From NCBI GenBank assembly GCA_017458185.1, contig JAFTFY010000021.1:1-64000 (forward strand): 64,000 nt of DNA, given 5' to 3'. The notes under the pieces are model-generated. The model was not told the origin of the DNA and ran no database searches. It was given only the letters and a program-made list of their open reading frames with translations. Made by a program: the position numbers and the translations under genes. Origin of the DNA: Neisseriaceae bacterium. GTDB lineage: Bacteria; Pseudomonadota; Gammaproteobacteria; Burkholderiales; Neisseriaceae. Shown here one piece after another: positions 36,944 to 44,516 of the stretch. Each line of letters opens with the position of its first letter. Positions within the stretch are counted from its first letter, which is position 1.

Positions 36944-37597
36944 ATGGAATACTTACTCACCATTACGCCGTCTATTGCTTCTGGGTTAAAAATTACGCTG
37001 TCGGTTTTTATACTCACTTTAATTTTATCCTTGCCATTAGGGGTTATGTTGTCTTTGGCAAGGCTGTCTAAATTTTTGCCACTTAACAAAACAGTTGGTG
37101 CTTATATTTATTTAATGCGTGGCACGCCTTTGATGTTGCAGATTTTGTTTATCTATTATGGCTTGCCGTTTATTCCTGTTATTGGCGTGGAATTGCCTGC
37201 GTTTCCTGCGGCGATTACTGCTTTTGTGCTGAATTATGCGGCTTATTTTGCGGAGATTTTTCGTGGCGGCATTCAATCCGTGCCGCGTGGGCAGTATGAA
37301 GCCGCTCAAATTTTAGGCTTTTCGTATGCAGGGACAATGCGGCATATTGTTCTGCCGCAAGTGGTCAAACGGGTTCTGCCGCCGATTGCAAACGAAACCA
37401 TTACGCTTTTGAAAGACACTTCGTTAGTGTATATTTTGGCAATGAACGATGTGTTGCGACTGGCTCGTTCTGCGGTGCAACGCGATTTTAATACCACAGC
37501 GTTTATTGTCGCCGCCGTGTTTTATTTGGCAATGACTTGGATTTTAACGCAAGCGTTTATGAAATTAGAAAAATATTATGCTCGGTATGATGAATAA
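36944..37597 (+). CDS. Polar amino-acid ABC transporter permease
   Basis: This 217-residue permease has five or so membrane helices. The His/Glu/Gln permease features are KITLSVFILTLILSLPLGVMLSLARLS, RGTPLMLQILFIYYGLP and the EAA loop EAAQILGFSYAGTMRHIVLPQ. I start at 36944 (MEYLL); the open frame further upstream is translated MITE. Its ATPase partner lies at 38577, but no substrate-binding protein is near. Confidence 0.88.
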   Translation: MEYLLTITPSIASGLKITLSVFILTLILSLPLGVMLSLARLSKFLPLNKTVGAYIYLMRGTPLMLQILFIYYGLPFIPVIGVELPAFPAAITAFVLNYAAYFAEIFRGGIQSVPRGQYEAAQILGFSYAGTMRHIVLPQVVKRVLPPIANETITLLKDTSLVYILAMNDVLRLARSAVQRDFNTTAFIVAAVFYLAMTWILTQAFMKLEKYYARYDE

Positions 37598-37950
37598 TAT
37601 ATGTTTTCAGGCAGCCTGAAAGACAGTTAGCAGTGAGTAGTTAGCAGTTAGCAGTTAGCAGTGAGCAGTGAGCAGTGGTTATGTTTTGCCTGACGGCAAA
37701 ACGGATTATTTTTAGATAATTTCTAAAAATTAAAATTTCAGGCAACCTGAAACAAAAACCAGTGTCATTGCGAGATTTGACGAAGTCAAATCGTGGCAAT
37801 CCAGTTTTGCCGTTAGGCAAAACAAACGCCGTAAGGCGTTTTAACGACATTGCATTAAGTTTTTCAGGTTGCCTAAATAGTATAAGAAACAGCGTATGAC
37901 ACAGAATTAAATTCAGGCAGCCTGAAAGATTGATTTTTATTAAGGTAAGC
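37598..37950. repeat. Repeat-filled gap: DUS, heptamer array and REP composite
   Basis: DUS at about 37605, seven 7-bp units TTAGCAG/TGAGCAG (37627-37675), hairpin GTTTTGCC-TGAC-GGCAAAAC, a variant DUS (CAGGCAACCTGAA, about 37738), REP-like 37764-37804 (inner ATTTGAC-GAA-GTCAAAT), TTTTGCC-GTTA-GGCAAAA and AACGCC-GTAA-GGCGTT, a degenerate DUS (about 37863) and a full one (about 37911). No gene seen. Confidence 0.75.
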
Positions 37951-38442
37951 ATGATGAAAATTATAAAAGGAATTATATCAAATTTGCATTCGCAAATTTA
38001 TAATGACGCGACTGGGGAAATTGTTGAAGATGATATTGATGAAAATCAGGATAATGATGATTTAGTCATAGATTATGAGTTTGATATTGATGATAAAAAA
38101 TTTTATGGTTACGCATACGGATATGAATTGCTTTTGAAAAATGGCGATGAAGTTATTATCGGCGTTCAAAAAAATAATTATATAGAATATATCATCAATA
38201 TAAGCCAAAATGGGGAACACATACAGTTAAAAGACTGCACGGGAACTTATACGACTCTTAAAGAAGTATTATTTTATTTTTTTGGATTTATTGTTTTTTC
38301 TTATCTTGTTATTCACGGTAATAAAAGTACTTGGTGGTTAATTGTTCCTTCTTTATGTGCTGTTTTGGCTTGTGTGGGCTACCACGATTATCGAAAACAC
38401 ACTGCGGTTATTCGCAAAATGAACAAAATGGCTGATTTATAG
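37951..38442 (+). CDS. Hypothetical membrane-anchored protein, end set by a Correia-like element
   Basis: About 163 residues. The N-terminal half is soluble and acidic (DDIDENQDNDD) with a DKKFYGYAYGYELLLKNGDEVIIGVQKN beta-rich stretch. Two membrane helices follow (about 105-122 and 126-143), then a basic tail. AAGG precedes the ATG. The stop codon TAG lies in the terminal repeat of the Correia-like element that follows, so the original C-terminus may have been longer. The gene separates an ABC permease from its ATPase. Confidence 0.6.
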   Translation: MMKIIKGIISNLHSQIYNDATGEIVEDDIDENQDNDDLVIDYEFDIDDKKFYGYAYGYELLLKNGDEVIIGVQKNNYIEYIINISQNGEHIQLKDCTGTYTTLKEVLFYFFGFIVFSYLVIHGNKSTWWLIVPSLCAVLACVGYHDYRKHTAVIRKMNKMADL

Positions 38443-38543
38443 TCAATTCATACCAAAATCATACAGCGTTGGCTCGCCTTGCCGTATTATTTATACTGTC
38501 TTCGGCTCACCGCCTTGTCTGCTTTTGCTCTGAATTGACTATA
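38438..38543 (+). mobile_element. Correia-like MITE, copy 3 (106 bp)
   Basis: TATAGTCAATTCATACC at the left and an inverted match at the right (TGAATTGACTATA). The core has CTTGCCGTATTATTTATAC and CTGTCTTCGGCTCACCGCC. It overlaps the end of the preceding gene. Confidence 0.87.
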
Positions 38544-38576
38544 AGCAAACAAAAGTAATTTTATAAGGGAAACGCT

Positions 38577-39332
38577 ATGTCATTCATTCAAATGAAAAAT
38601 ATTGAAAAATCTTTTGGCACGCATACGGTGTTAAAAGATGTTTCCTTTGCATTAGACAAGGGCGAAGTGGTGTCGCTGATAGGTCCGTCAGGTTCGGGCA
38701 AATCCACGCTGTTGCGGTGTTTGTCGCGTTTGGAAATCATCGACAAAGGCGAAATTTGGGTTGATGATGAAATCATGGTCAAAAGCGAACAGGGGCAAGC
38801 CGTTTATGCGCCCAAAGCCACGCTACAACGCATTGCGGGCAAAATGGGTATGGTTTTTCAGCAATTTAACCTATTCCCACACTTAACCGTGATGGACAAT
38901 CTGACCTACGCTCCGTGCATTGTCAAAGGCGTGCCAAAAGATAAGGCAAAGGATACAGCAGAAAAATTGCTGAAAAAAGTGGGCTTAATCGATAAGCAAA
39001 ATATGTATCCGTCCAGGTTGTCAGGCGGACAGCAACAACGCGTGGCGATTGCACGGGCTTTGGCTATGGAGCCTTTGATTATGCTGTTTGACGAACCCAC
39101 TTCGGCATTAGACCCTGAACTGACAGGCGAAGTCTTACGCACCATTCGCTCTTTGGCAGAAGAACATATGACCATGCTGATTGTAACGCACGAAATGGCT
39201 TTCGCCCGCGAAGTGTCCGACAGCGTGGTGTTTATGAGCGATGGCGTGATTGTGGAACAAGATAATCCCGAAAATATTTTCACCGCCCCAAAACACAAAC
39301 GCACACAAGCGTTTTTGCAGTCGATGTTGTAA
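38577..39332 (+). CDS. Polar amino-acid ABC transporter ATPase
   Basis: This 251-residue ATPase energises import of a polar amino acid (GlnQ/HisP group). Walker [10 protein letters not shown] (about 37-45), Q-loop [17 protein letters not shown], signature [15 protein letters not shown], Walker [15 protein letters not shown] and H-loop THEM are all present. AAGGGAAA precedes the start. It belongs with the permease at 36944, from which it is separated by one gene and a repeat block. Confidence 0.93.
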   Translation: MSFIQMKNIEKSFGTHTVLKDVSFALDKGEVVSLIGPSGSGKSTLLRCLSRLEIIDKGEIWVDDEIMVKSEQGQAVYAPKATLQRIAGKMGMVFQQFNLFPHLTVMDNLTYAPCIVKGVPKDKAKDTAEKLLKKVGLIDKQNMYPSRLSGGQQQRVAIARALAMEPLIMLFDEPTSALDPELTGEVLRTIRSLAEEHMTMLIVTHEMAFAREVSDSVVFMSDGVIVEQDNPENIFTAPKHKRTQAFLQSML

Positions 39333-39422
39333 TTGTTCATCACGGCAAAAATGCGTTCAGGCAGCCTGAAAAACAAATAACGCTATATAATGCCTTACCT
39401 TTAAAATCTTTCAGGCAGCCCT

Positions 39423-40445
39423 ATGTACATTAACGATTTCAATTTCGACTTACCGTCCGATTTAATTGCCCAATATCCGCCCGCCGTGCGGGGCAGCAGT
39501 CGTTTGTTGGTATCTCCCCAAAACCAGCCCTTGCAAGATAAGCAATTTACTGATTTTATTGATTATTTTGAAAAAGACGATGTTTTGGTGATAAACAACA
39601 CCCAAGTCATCAAAGCCCGACTGTTCGGTCAAAAAGTCACAGGCGGCAAAATTGAAGCCCTGATTGAACGCATTTTGGACGAAAACACGGCGTTGGCTCA
39701 TGTCCGCTCGTCCAAATCCCCAAAAGCAGGCAGTCGCTTGATTTTTAACGATAAAATTGAAGCCGAATGTTTGGGGCGACAAGGTGAATTGTTTGTTTTA
39801 GAGTTTTCAGGCAGCCTGAATGTTTATGAAATATTAGAACAATATGGGCAAATGCCTTTGCCGCCTTATATCGAACGCAAACCGAATGACGATGATGACA
39901 GCCGTTATCAAACCGTGTATTGCAAACAACAAGGAGCGGTTGCTGCCCCCACTGCGGGCTTACATTTTACGCCCGAAATGCTGCACGCATTAAAACAAAA
40001 AGGCGTCATATTACAAGAAGTTACCCTGCATGTTGGAGCAGGCACTTTTCAGCCTGTGCGTGTTGAAAATATCAAAGACCACAAAATGCACCATGAACGC
40101 TACACCGTGTCGCAAAGTGTGGTTAATGCCATTCAAACCGCTCAAAAAAACGGCAAAAAAATATGTGCAGTCGGCACTACTTCTTTGCGAGCATTAGAAG
40201 CGGCAAGCCTGTCAGGCACTCTGACAGCAGGCAGTGGCGACACCGATATTTTTATCACACCAGGTTTTCAATTTCGCACAGCCAATATGTTGCTCACCAA
40301 TTTTCACCTACCCAAATCCACGCTGTTAATGTTGGTTTCGGCATTCGCAGGCTACGATAAAATCCGCCATATTTATCAGCACGCGATTGATGAGAAATAT
40401 CGCTTTTTTAGTTATGGGGACGCAATGTTGTTGTATCGGCAGTAG
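39423..40445 (+). CDS. queA: tRNA preQ1(34) S-adenosylmethionine ribosyltransferase-isomerase
   Basis: This 340-residue enzyme makes epoxyqueuosine in tRNA wobble position 34. Family signatures: [67 protein letters not shown] and [11 protein letters not shown]. Length is typical. A truncated DUS abuts the start codon and a full one is translated as FSGSLNVYE near residue 130. Confidence 0.96.
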   Translation: MYINDFNFDLPSDLIAQYPPAVRGSSRLLVSPQNQPLQDKQFTDFIDYFEKDDVLVINNTQVIKARLFGQKVTGGKIEALIERILDENTALAHVRSSKSPKAGSRLIFNDKIEAECLGRQGELFVLEFSGSLNVYEILEQYGQMPLPPYIERKPNDDDDSRYQTVYCKQQGAVAAPTAGLHFTPEMLHALKQKGVILQEVTLHVGAGTFQPVRVENIKDHKMHHERYTVSQSVVNAIQTAQKNGKKICAVGTTSLRALEAASLSGTLTAGSGDTDIFITPGFQFRTANMLLTNFHLPKSTLLMLVSAFAGYDKIRHIYQHAIDEKYRFFSYGDAMLLYRQ

Positions 40446-40620
40446 CGTTCAGGCTGCCTGAAAATATTGCATTGATTAGTCAATATTGTGCTGGGCAATA
40501 TAAAAAGTTATTTTATTTTTTAGTTTCAGCAAAAACGCTTTCTATTTGAATTTATTGAATATTATTTTCGCACAAAAGGGGGGTTGATGATTTGTTGTGC
40601 TTTGATAATTTCAATCTATC

Positions 40621-40649
40621 TTGACTAATAAATATATTTTTTTTATAGT
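40621..40649 (+). promoter_or_regulatory. Sigma70-type promoter of satP
   Basis: TTGACT (40621-40626), 17-bp spacer, TATAGT (40644-40649). The leader contains AGCGATGG/CCACCGCT (one mismatch) followed by TTTTTT, a possible attenuator, then AAGGAG at 40701-40706. The rest of the 40446-40712 gap holds a DUS and AT-rich DNA. Confidence 0.65.
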
Positions 40650-40712
40650 GAATTGAAGCGATGGGTCAAACCACCGCTCATTTTTTCAATAACTACTTAT
40701 AAGGAGTATCCT

Positions 40713-41273
40713 ATGTCAGAAGTCAAACAATATATGGCTAATCCTGCTCCATTGGGGCTGTGCGGTTTCGCTGCAACAACTTGGCTGTTGAGTTTAATCA
40801 ATAGCGGTTTTTTTGAAAGTGGCAATATCGGATTGGTATTGGCTATTGGTCTTGCATTCGGTGGCACGGCACAAATGATTGCGGGTATGTTTGAATATAA
40901 AAAAGGCAACACCTTTGGTTTTACCGCATTTATCAGTTATGGTGCTTTTTGGTGGTCGTTTGCTTTGTTCAAAATCTTTTTTGCACAAGGTGTGGCGGCA
41001 CAATTTATCGCTTGGTATTTGTTGGTGTGGGGCACTTTTACCCTGATGATGTTTGTTGCCACTTTGCCTAAAAATCGTGCTTTACAAGCGGTGTTTTTGG
41101 CTTTAACCATTACTTTTTATTTGTTAGCCATAGGTGATTTTATGGGTAGTGCCACAATCACCCATATTGGCGGATATTTCGGCTTACTCACTGCACTGTG
41201 TGCCTTTTACTTGGCATCTGCCGAAATTTTGAATGACAGTTATGGTCGCGTTATCTTGCCGATTGGCGAATAA
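40713..41273 (+). CDS. satP: Acetate/succinate transporter (SatP/YaaH, GPR1/FUN34 family)
   Basis: This 186-residue inner-membrane carrier has six predicted helices and the family signature NPAPLGLCGFA near the N-terminus. FGGTAQMIAGMFEYKKGNTFG is a second family hallmark. Start at 40713 (MSEVKQYMANPAPL) is fixed by AAGGAG seven bases upstream. A strong terminator follows. Confidence 0.93.
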   Translation: MSEVKQYMANPAPLGLCGFAATTWLLSLINSGFFESGNIGLVLAIGLAFGGTAQMIAGMFEYKKGNTFGFTAFISYGAFWWSFALFKIFFAQGVAAQFIAWYLLVWGTFTLMMFVATLPKNRALQAVFLALTITFYLLAIGDFMGSATITHIGGYFGLLTALCAFYLASAEILNDSYGRVILPIGE

Positions 41274-41279
41274 TCATGG

Positions 41280-41319
41280 TGTGCAGAGTGTTTTATTCAT
41301 TCACTCTGCACATTTTTTT
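41280..41319 (+). terminator. Intrinsic terminator of satP
   Basis: GTGCAGAGTG (41281-41290) pairs with CACTCTGCAC (41302-41311), followed by ATTTTTTT and a variant DUS. Confidence 0.9.
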
Positions 41320-41339
41320 CAGGTAGCCTGAAACCCTTA

Positions 41340-41488
41340 AAGAGACCCCTGCAAAACTGGTAGATATGGATACAGTTCAAGGCGTAGTAGCACAGAAAAA
41401 CGAAGACATAACAAATAGTTAGGCGAGTTTTTCGAGCAACGCACAACGAAGAAATGTGCCATATATGCCAGTTTTGCAGGGGGCTCTT
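41340..41488. mobile_element. Non-autonomous MITE, copy 2 (149 bp)
   Basis: Terminal repeats of 21 bp with one mismatch: AAGAGACCCCTGCAAAACTGG at 41340, and its complement with C for A at 41468-41488 (split: AAGAG-x-CCCCTGCAAAACTGG). It is the reverse of copy 1 and nearly identical inside. The right end overlaps the metZ stop codon by two bases. Confidence 0.85.
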
Positions 41489-42659
41489 AAATTTTTTCCA
41501 AAACCCTATCCCAATCGGCAATTAAATCATCAATATGTTCCAAACCGACTGAAATACGCAGTAAATTTGGCGTAATATTGGCGGCGATTTTTTCCGCGTC
41601 AGGCACGCGAGCGTGGGTTGTGGTGTAGGGGTGCGTAATCATCGAACGCACATCACCTAAATTGCCTGTGCGTGAAAAAAGTTGTAAATGATCAATCACT
41701 TGCCACGCTTGTTGTTTTTCACCTTGAACATACACGGCAATCAGTGTTCCGCCTGATTTTTGTTGTTTTTGAGCTAAATCGTATTGTGGGTGCGTTGTCA
41801 AAAACGGATAATTAACCTGTTGAATTTTCGGGTGATTTTGTAAATATTGGGCTAATTTTAAAGCGTTATCGGCTTGTTTTTCACAGCGAACAAACAGCGT
41901 TTCCAAACCAGAACTCAACACCCACGCATTAAAGGGTGATAAGGTTTGCCCTGCGGTACGCGTATGCACAAAAACTTGTTCTATCAACGCTTTCGAGCCA
42001 CAAATCACGCCCCCTAACACCCTACCCTGTCCGTCTATGCCTTTGGTTGCGGACGACACCGACAAATCCGCCCCCAAAGCCACAGGGCGTTGAATAGCAG
42101 GCGTGAGAAAAGAATTATCAACCGCTAACAAGGCATTGTTTTGATGAGCAATTTCTGACAATACGGCAATATCAAACAACGCCAAAGTCGGATTAGACGG
42201 CGTTTCCACAAACAACATTTTGGTGTTGGGGCGAATGGCGGCTTGCCAGTCTTCCGCCTTGTGTGAAGCCACATACGACACTTCAATGCCAAAATTTGGC
42301 AAGTTGTTAATTAGCCCAATATTTGAGCCGAATAAGGCGGAACTCGCTAACAAATGGTCGCCTGCTTTTAAGAAACTCAAAAATGTGGCTTGCACCGCCG
42401 CCATACCTGTGGCAGTGGCAATGCCGTTTTCGGCGTTTTCTAACTGTGCCATACGGCGAGCAAACGCATCAACCGTTGGATTGGCGGTACGAGAATAGGT
42501 GTAACCGTCTTTTTCGCCCAAAAACAAGGCTTGTGCGTCTTCTGCGGTATCAAAAGTAAAACTGCCTGTTAAAAACAAGGCTTGGGCGTGTTCATGGTAA
42601 GCCGTTTGCGTTCTTGCCCCACGAATGGCAAGGGTTTCGGGTTTTAATTGCGATTGCAT
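41487..42659 (-). CDS. metZ: O-succinylhomoserine sulfhydrylase
   Basis: This 390-residue PLP enzyme makes homocysteine directly from O-succinylhomoserine and sulfide. The Cys/Met-metabolism fold shows YSRTANPTVDAFARRMAQLE, ATGMAAVQA, VETPSNPTL, the PLP lysine in SSATKGIDGQGRVLGG and THPYTTTHARVP. The GQGR after the lysine is typical of MetZ rather than MetB or MetC. Upstream lies a MetR-box-like site. The stop codon sits at the MITE end. Confidence 0.88.
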   Translation of the reverse strand: MQSQLKPETLAIRGARTQTAYHEHAQALFLTGSFTFDTAEDAQALFLGEKDGYTYSRTANPTVDAFARRMAQLENAENGIATATGMAAVQATFLSFLKAGDHLLASSALFGSNIGLINNLPNFGIEVSYVASHKAEDWQAAIRPNTKMLFVETPSNPTLALFDIAVLSEIAHQNNALLAVDNSFLTPAIQRPVALGADLSVSSATKGIDGQGRVLGGVICGSKALIEQVFVHTRTAGQTLSPFNAWVLSSGLETLFVRCEKQADNALKLAQYLQNHPKIQQVNYPFLTTHPQYDLAQKQQKSGGTLIAVYVQGEKQQAWQVIDHLQLFSRTGNLGDVRSMITHPYTTTHARVPDAEKIAANITPNLLRISVGLEHIDDLIADWDRVLEKI

Positions 42660-42765
42660 TTTTTAAAGTTTCTCTTGTGTGATTGAATAACCTTATTTTT
42701 ACGCCTTTTACAATGATTATGCAAATGCGAACAGTAAAAAAATGGTGATTAAAATTGATTTAATA

Positions 42766-42778
42766 TGAATGTTATTCA
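42766..42778. promoter_or_regulatory. MetR-box-like site between metZ and sodB
   Basis: TGAA-TGTTA-TTCA, within the longer perfect palindrome AATATGAAT-GTT-ATTCATATT (42762-42782). It fits the MetR consensus TGAA-N5-TTCA and lies ~107 bp upstream of metZ. Confidence 0.5.
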
Positions 42779-42912
42779 TATTAAAATGGGTTGTATATGT
42801 ATGATTTTAATTTTCAGGCTGCCTGAAAAATATTCAAATTATAAAAATTTGCAATAGCATATAAAATTAGTATAGAATTTATCAACTTTCAACACCACAA
42901 AAGGAAAACATT

Positions 42913-43497
42913 ATGGAACATAAACTGCCCGAATTGCCGTATGCGTTAGACGCTTTGCAACCTGTTTTTTCAAAAGAAACAATGGAATACCATTACGGCA
43001 AACACCATCAAACTTATATCACCAACTTAAACAAACTGATTGTTGGCACCGAGTTTGAAAATCTGCCTTTGGAAGAAATTATCCAAAAAGCCACTGGCGG
43101 CATTTTTAATAATGCGGCACAAACATGGAATCACACATTCTACTGGTTAGGCTTTACGCCCAAAGGACAAGGCAAGCCAGAAGGTGCGTTGTTGGACGCA
43201 ATTAACCGTGATTTTGGCTCGTTTGCAGACTTTCAGGCAGCCTTTGAAGCGTGTGCTGCCAATACTTTCGGTTCAGGCTGGGCGTGGTTGGTGAAAACCG
43301 CTGACGGCAAACTTGCCTTGCGTTCCACTTCTAACGCCGCAACACCTTTGATAGAAGACGGCACAACGCCACTTTTAACCTGCGATGTGTGGGAACACGC
43401 CTATTACATTGACTACCGCAACAGCCGCCCCAATTACCTAAAAGGCTTTTGGCAAATTGTTGATTGGTCTGTTGTCGCTCAACGCTTTGCGGCTTAA
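42913..43497 (+). CDS. sodB: Superoxide dismutase, iron type
   Basis: This 194-residue cytosolic enzyme removes superoxide. Metal ligands are His27 (EYHYGKHH), the His in TWNHTFYW, and Asp and His in [25 protein letters not shown] and FGSGWAWL fit iron-type SodB. It is preceded by AAGGAAAAC and a likely promoter (TTGCAA at 42849, TATAGA at 42871). A partial DUS lies inside (FQAAFEA). Confidence 0.94.
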   Translation: MEHKLPELPYALDALQPVFSKETMEYHYGKHHQTYITNLNKLIVGTEFENLPLEEIIQKATGGIFNNAAQTWNHTFYWLGFTPKGQGKPEGALLDAINRDFGSFADFQAAFEACAANTFGSGWAWLVKTADGKLALRSTSNAATPLIEDGTTPLLTCDVWEHAYYIDYRNSRPNYLKGFWQIVDWSVVAQRFAA

Positions 43498-43521
43498 TTT
43501 GTTGATGTTTTTTGATAAACC

Positions 43522-43552
43522 AAGCGTTCAGGCAGCCTGAACGCTTATTTTT
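43522..43552. terminator. Bidirectional terminator built from a DUS
   Basis: AAGCGTTCAGGC (43522-43533) and GCCTGAACGCTT (43535-43546) are perfect complements around a single A; the centre is a DUS. ATTTTT follows. It lies between converging genes. Confidence 0.85.
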
Positions 43553-44348
43553 CTATACTATCCAATAAGTTAGCTAAAAATCGAACACTTTTGGCAAAGC
43601 GTTTGCCGTCTCTGCCCATTAAATAAGGGCTATGTAAAAATCGCATCCATTTGAATTTTTTAATGGTTTGATGAAAGAGTGCGACTGTTTCAGGGCGGGC
43701 GGTGTTGCGTTGTTCGGCACAATAATTGAGAGCGTCATCAATATCGTCTTCGTCCCAAAAATAATGCACACTCGAAAAGAGATAGCACAAAATATCCCGT
43801 ACTTGACATTCGGTAAGCGTCAATTTATGTGCGGGGTCTTCTTCAAAGTCTAAAAACGCCACGCGTTTGTCGGGCAATTCAAGCATATTGCGGACAAAGG
43901 CTTGGGATAGGTATTGTTCTTTGTTGTGTAAGGCAATCAGTGCGTCTATACCCATTTTCCATACGGGAAAAATTGCCATTTTGCAGTCGGCTCGATTGTC
44001 CATTAAATCATCTAATGTTTTTAAGATTTGTCCTTTGCCTAAATCGCTCATCATCAAACCCATATCGTTTTGGGCTAATAAGCGTGGGGCAGATATATGG
44101 GCTTTTTCTAATGCGGTTAAGCGTGTTGCTTCGTCTATAATGGCTTGTTTTTTGCCACGATAGGTGGGACGAAAAATAGGCAGCCTGAAAATATAAACTG
44201 TTAATATTTCTAACAAGTTATAGTAAATCATCGGATTGCCGCCGCCTGCTTTGCGAACCCAAACCCATTCTTCATTGGGCAGAAAATAGCGTTGCAAGGG
44301 GCGTGTTTGTTGTGGCAGTAAAGACTGCAATTCTTCATCGTAATTCAT
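43545..44348 (-). CDS. Kinase-fold protein (LPS/BUD32-like kinase family)
   Basis: This 267-residue cytosolic protein resembles small protein-kinase-fold enzymes. The N-terminal part has WVWVRKAGGGNP; the middle has EKAHISAPRLLAQNDMGLMMSDLGKG, an ATP-hinge-like segment, then IDALIALHNK and VAFLDFEEDP, where DFE would replace DFG. Substrate unknown; LPS core kinases (WaaP/KdkA) and InaA-like proteins are the nearest thought. A DUS is translated near residue 54 (IFRLPIFRP). Confidence 0.6.
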   Translation of the reverse strand: MNYDEELQSLLPQQTRPLQRYFLPNEEWVWVRKAGGGNPMIYYNLLEILTVYIFRLPIFRPTYRGKKQAIIDEATRLTALEKAHISAPRLLAQNDMGLMMSDLGKGQILKTLDDLMDNRADCKMAIFPVWKMGIDALIALHNKEQYLSQAFVRNMLELPDKRVAFLDFEEDPAHKLTLTECQVRDILCYLFSSVHYFWDEDDIDDALNYCAEQRNTARPETVALFHQTIKKFKWMRFLHSPYLMGRDGKRFAKSVRFLANLLDSIEK

Positions 44349-44516
44349 TGTGTTTTCCCTGTTTTTGGTTTTTCAGGCTGCCTGAACGATTTTTTGCATT
44401 GTCGTTTTTTGGATAGGCTACCCTAAAATCGGCTATGCCGATTTTAGGAGATTGCTTCGCGTTCTCTCGCAATGACGAATACGGCTGCCTGAAATCGTGT
44501 TTTAGCTTTCAAAAAT
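44349..44516. repeat. DUS and palindrome block
   Basis: DUS at about 44372, hairpin AAAATCGGC-TAT-GCCGATTTT (about 44424-44444), then an inverted REP-like end with GAGATTGCTTCGC and TCTCGCAATGAC (about 44448-44477) and a partial DUS. Confidence 0.6.

Noticed and set aside
40640..40660. Seventh Correia-like end (TATAGTGAATTG)
   Set aside because: No matching second end or core follows; the TATAGT is better explained as the -10 of satP.
40446..40712. Riboswitch upstream of satP
   Set aside because: Only one imperfect hairpin is seen in a ~57-nt leader; no known aptamer pattern.
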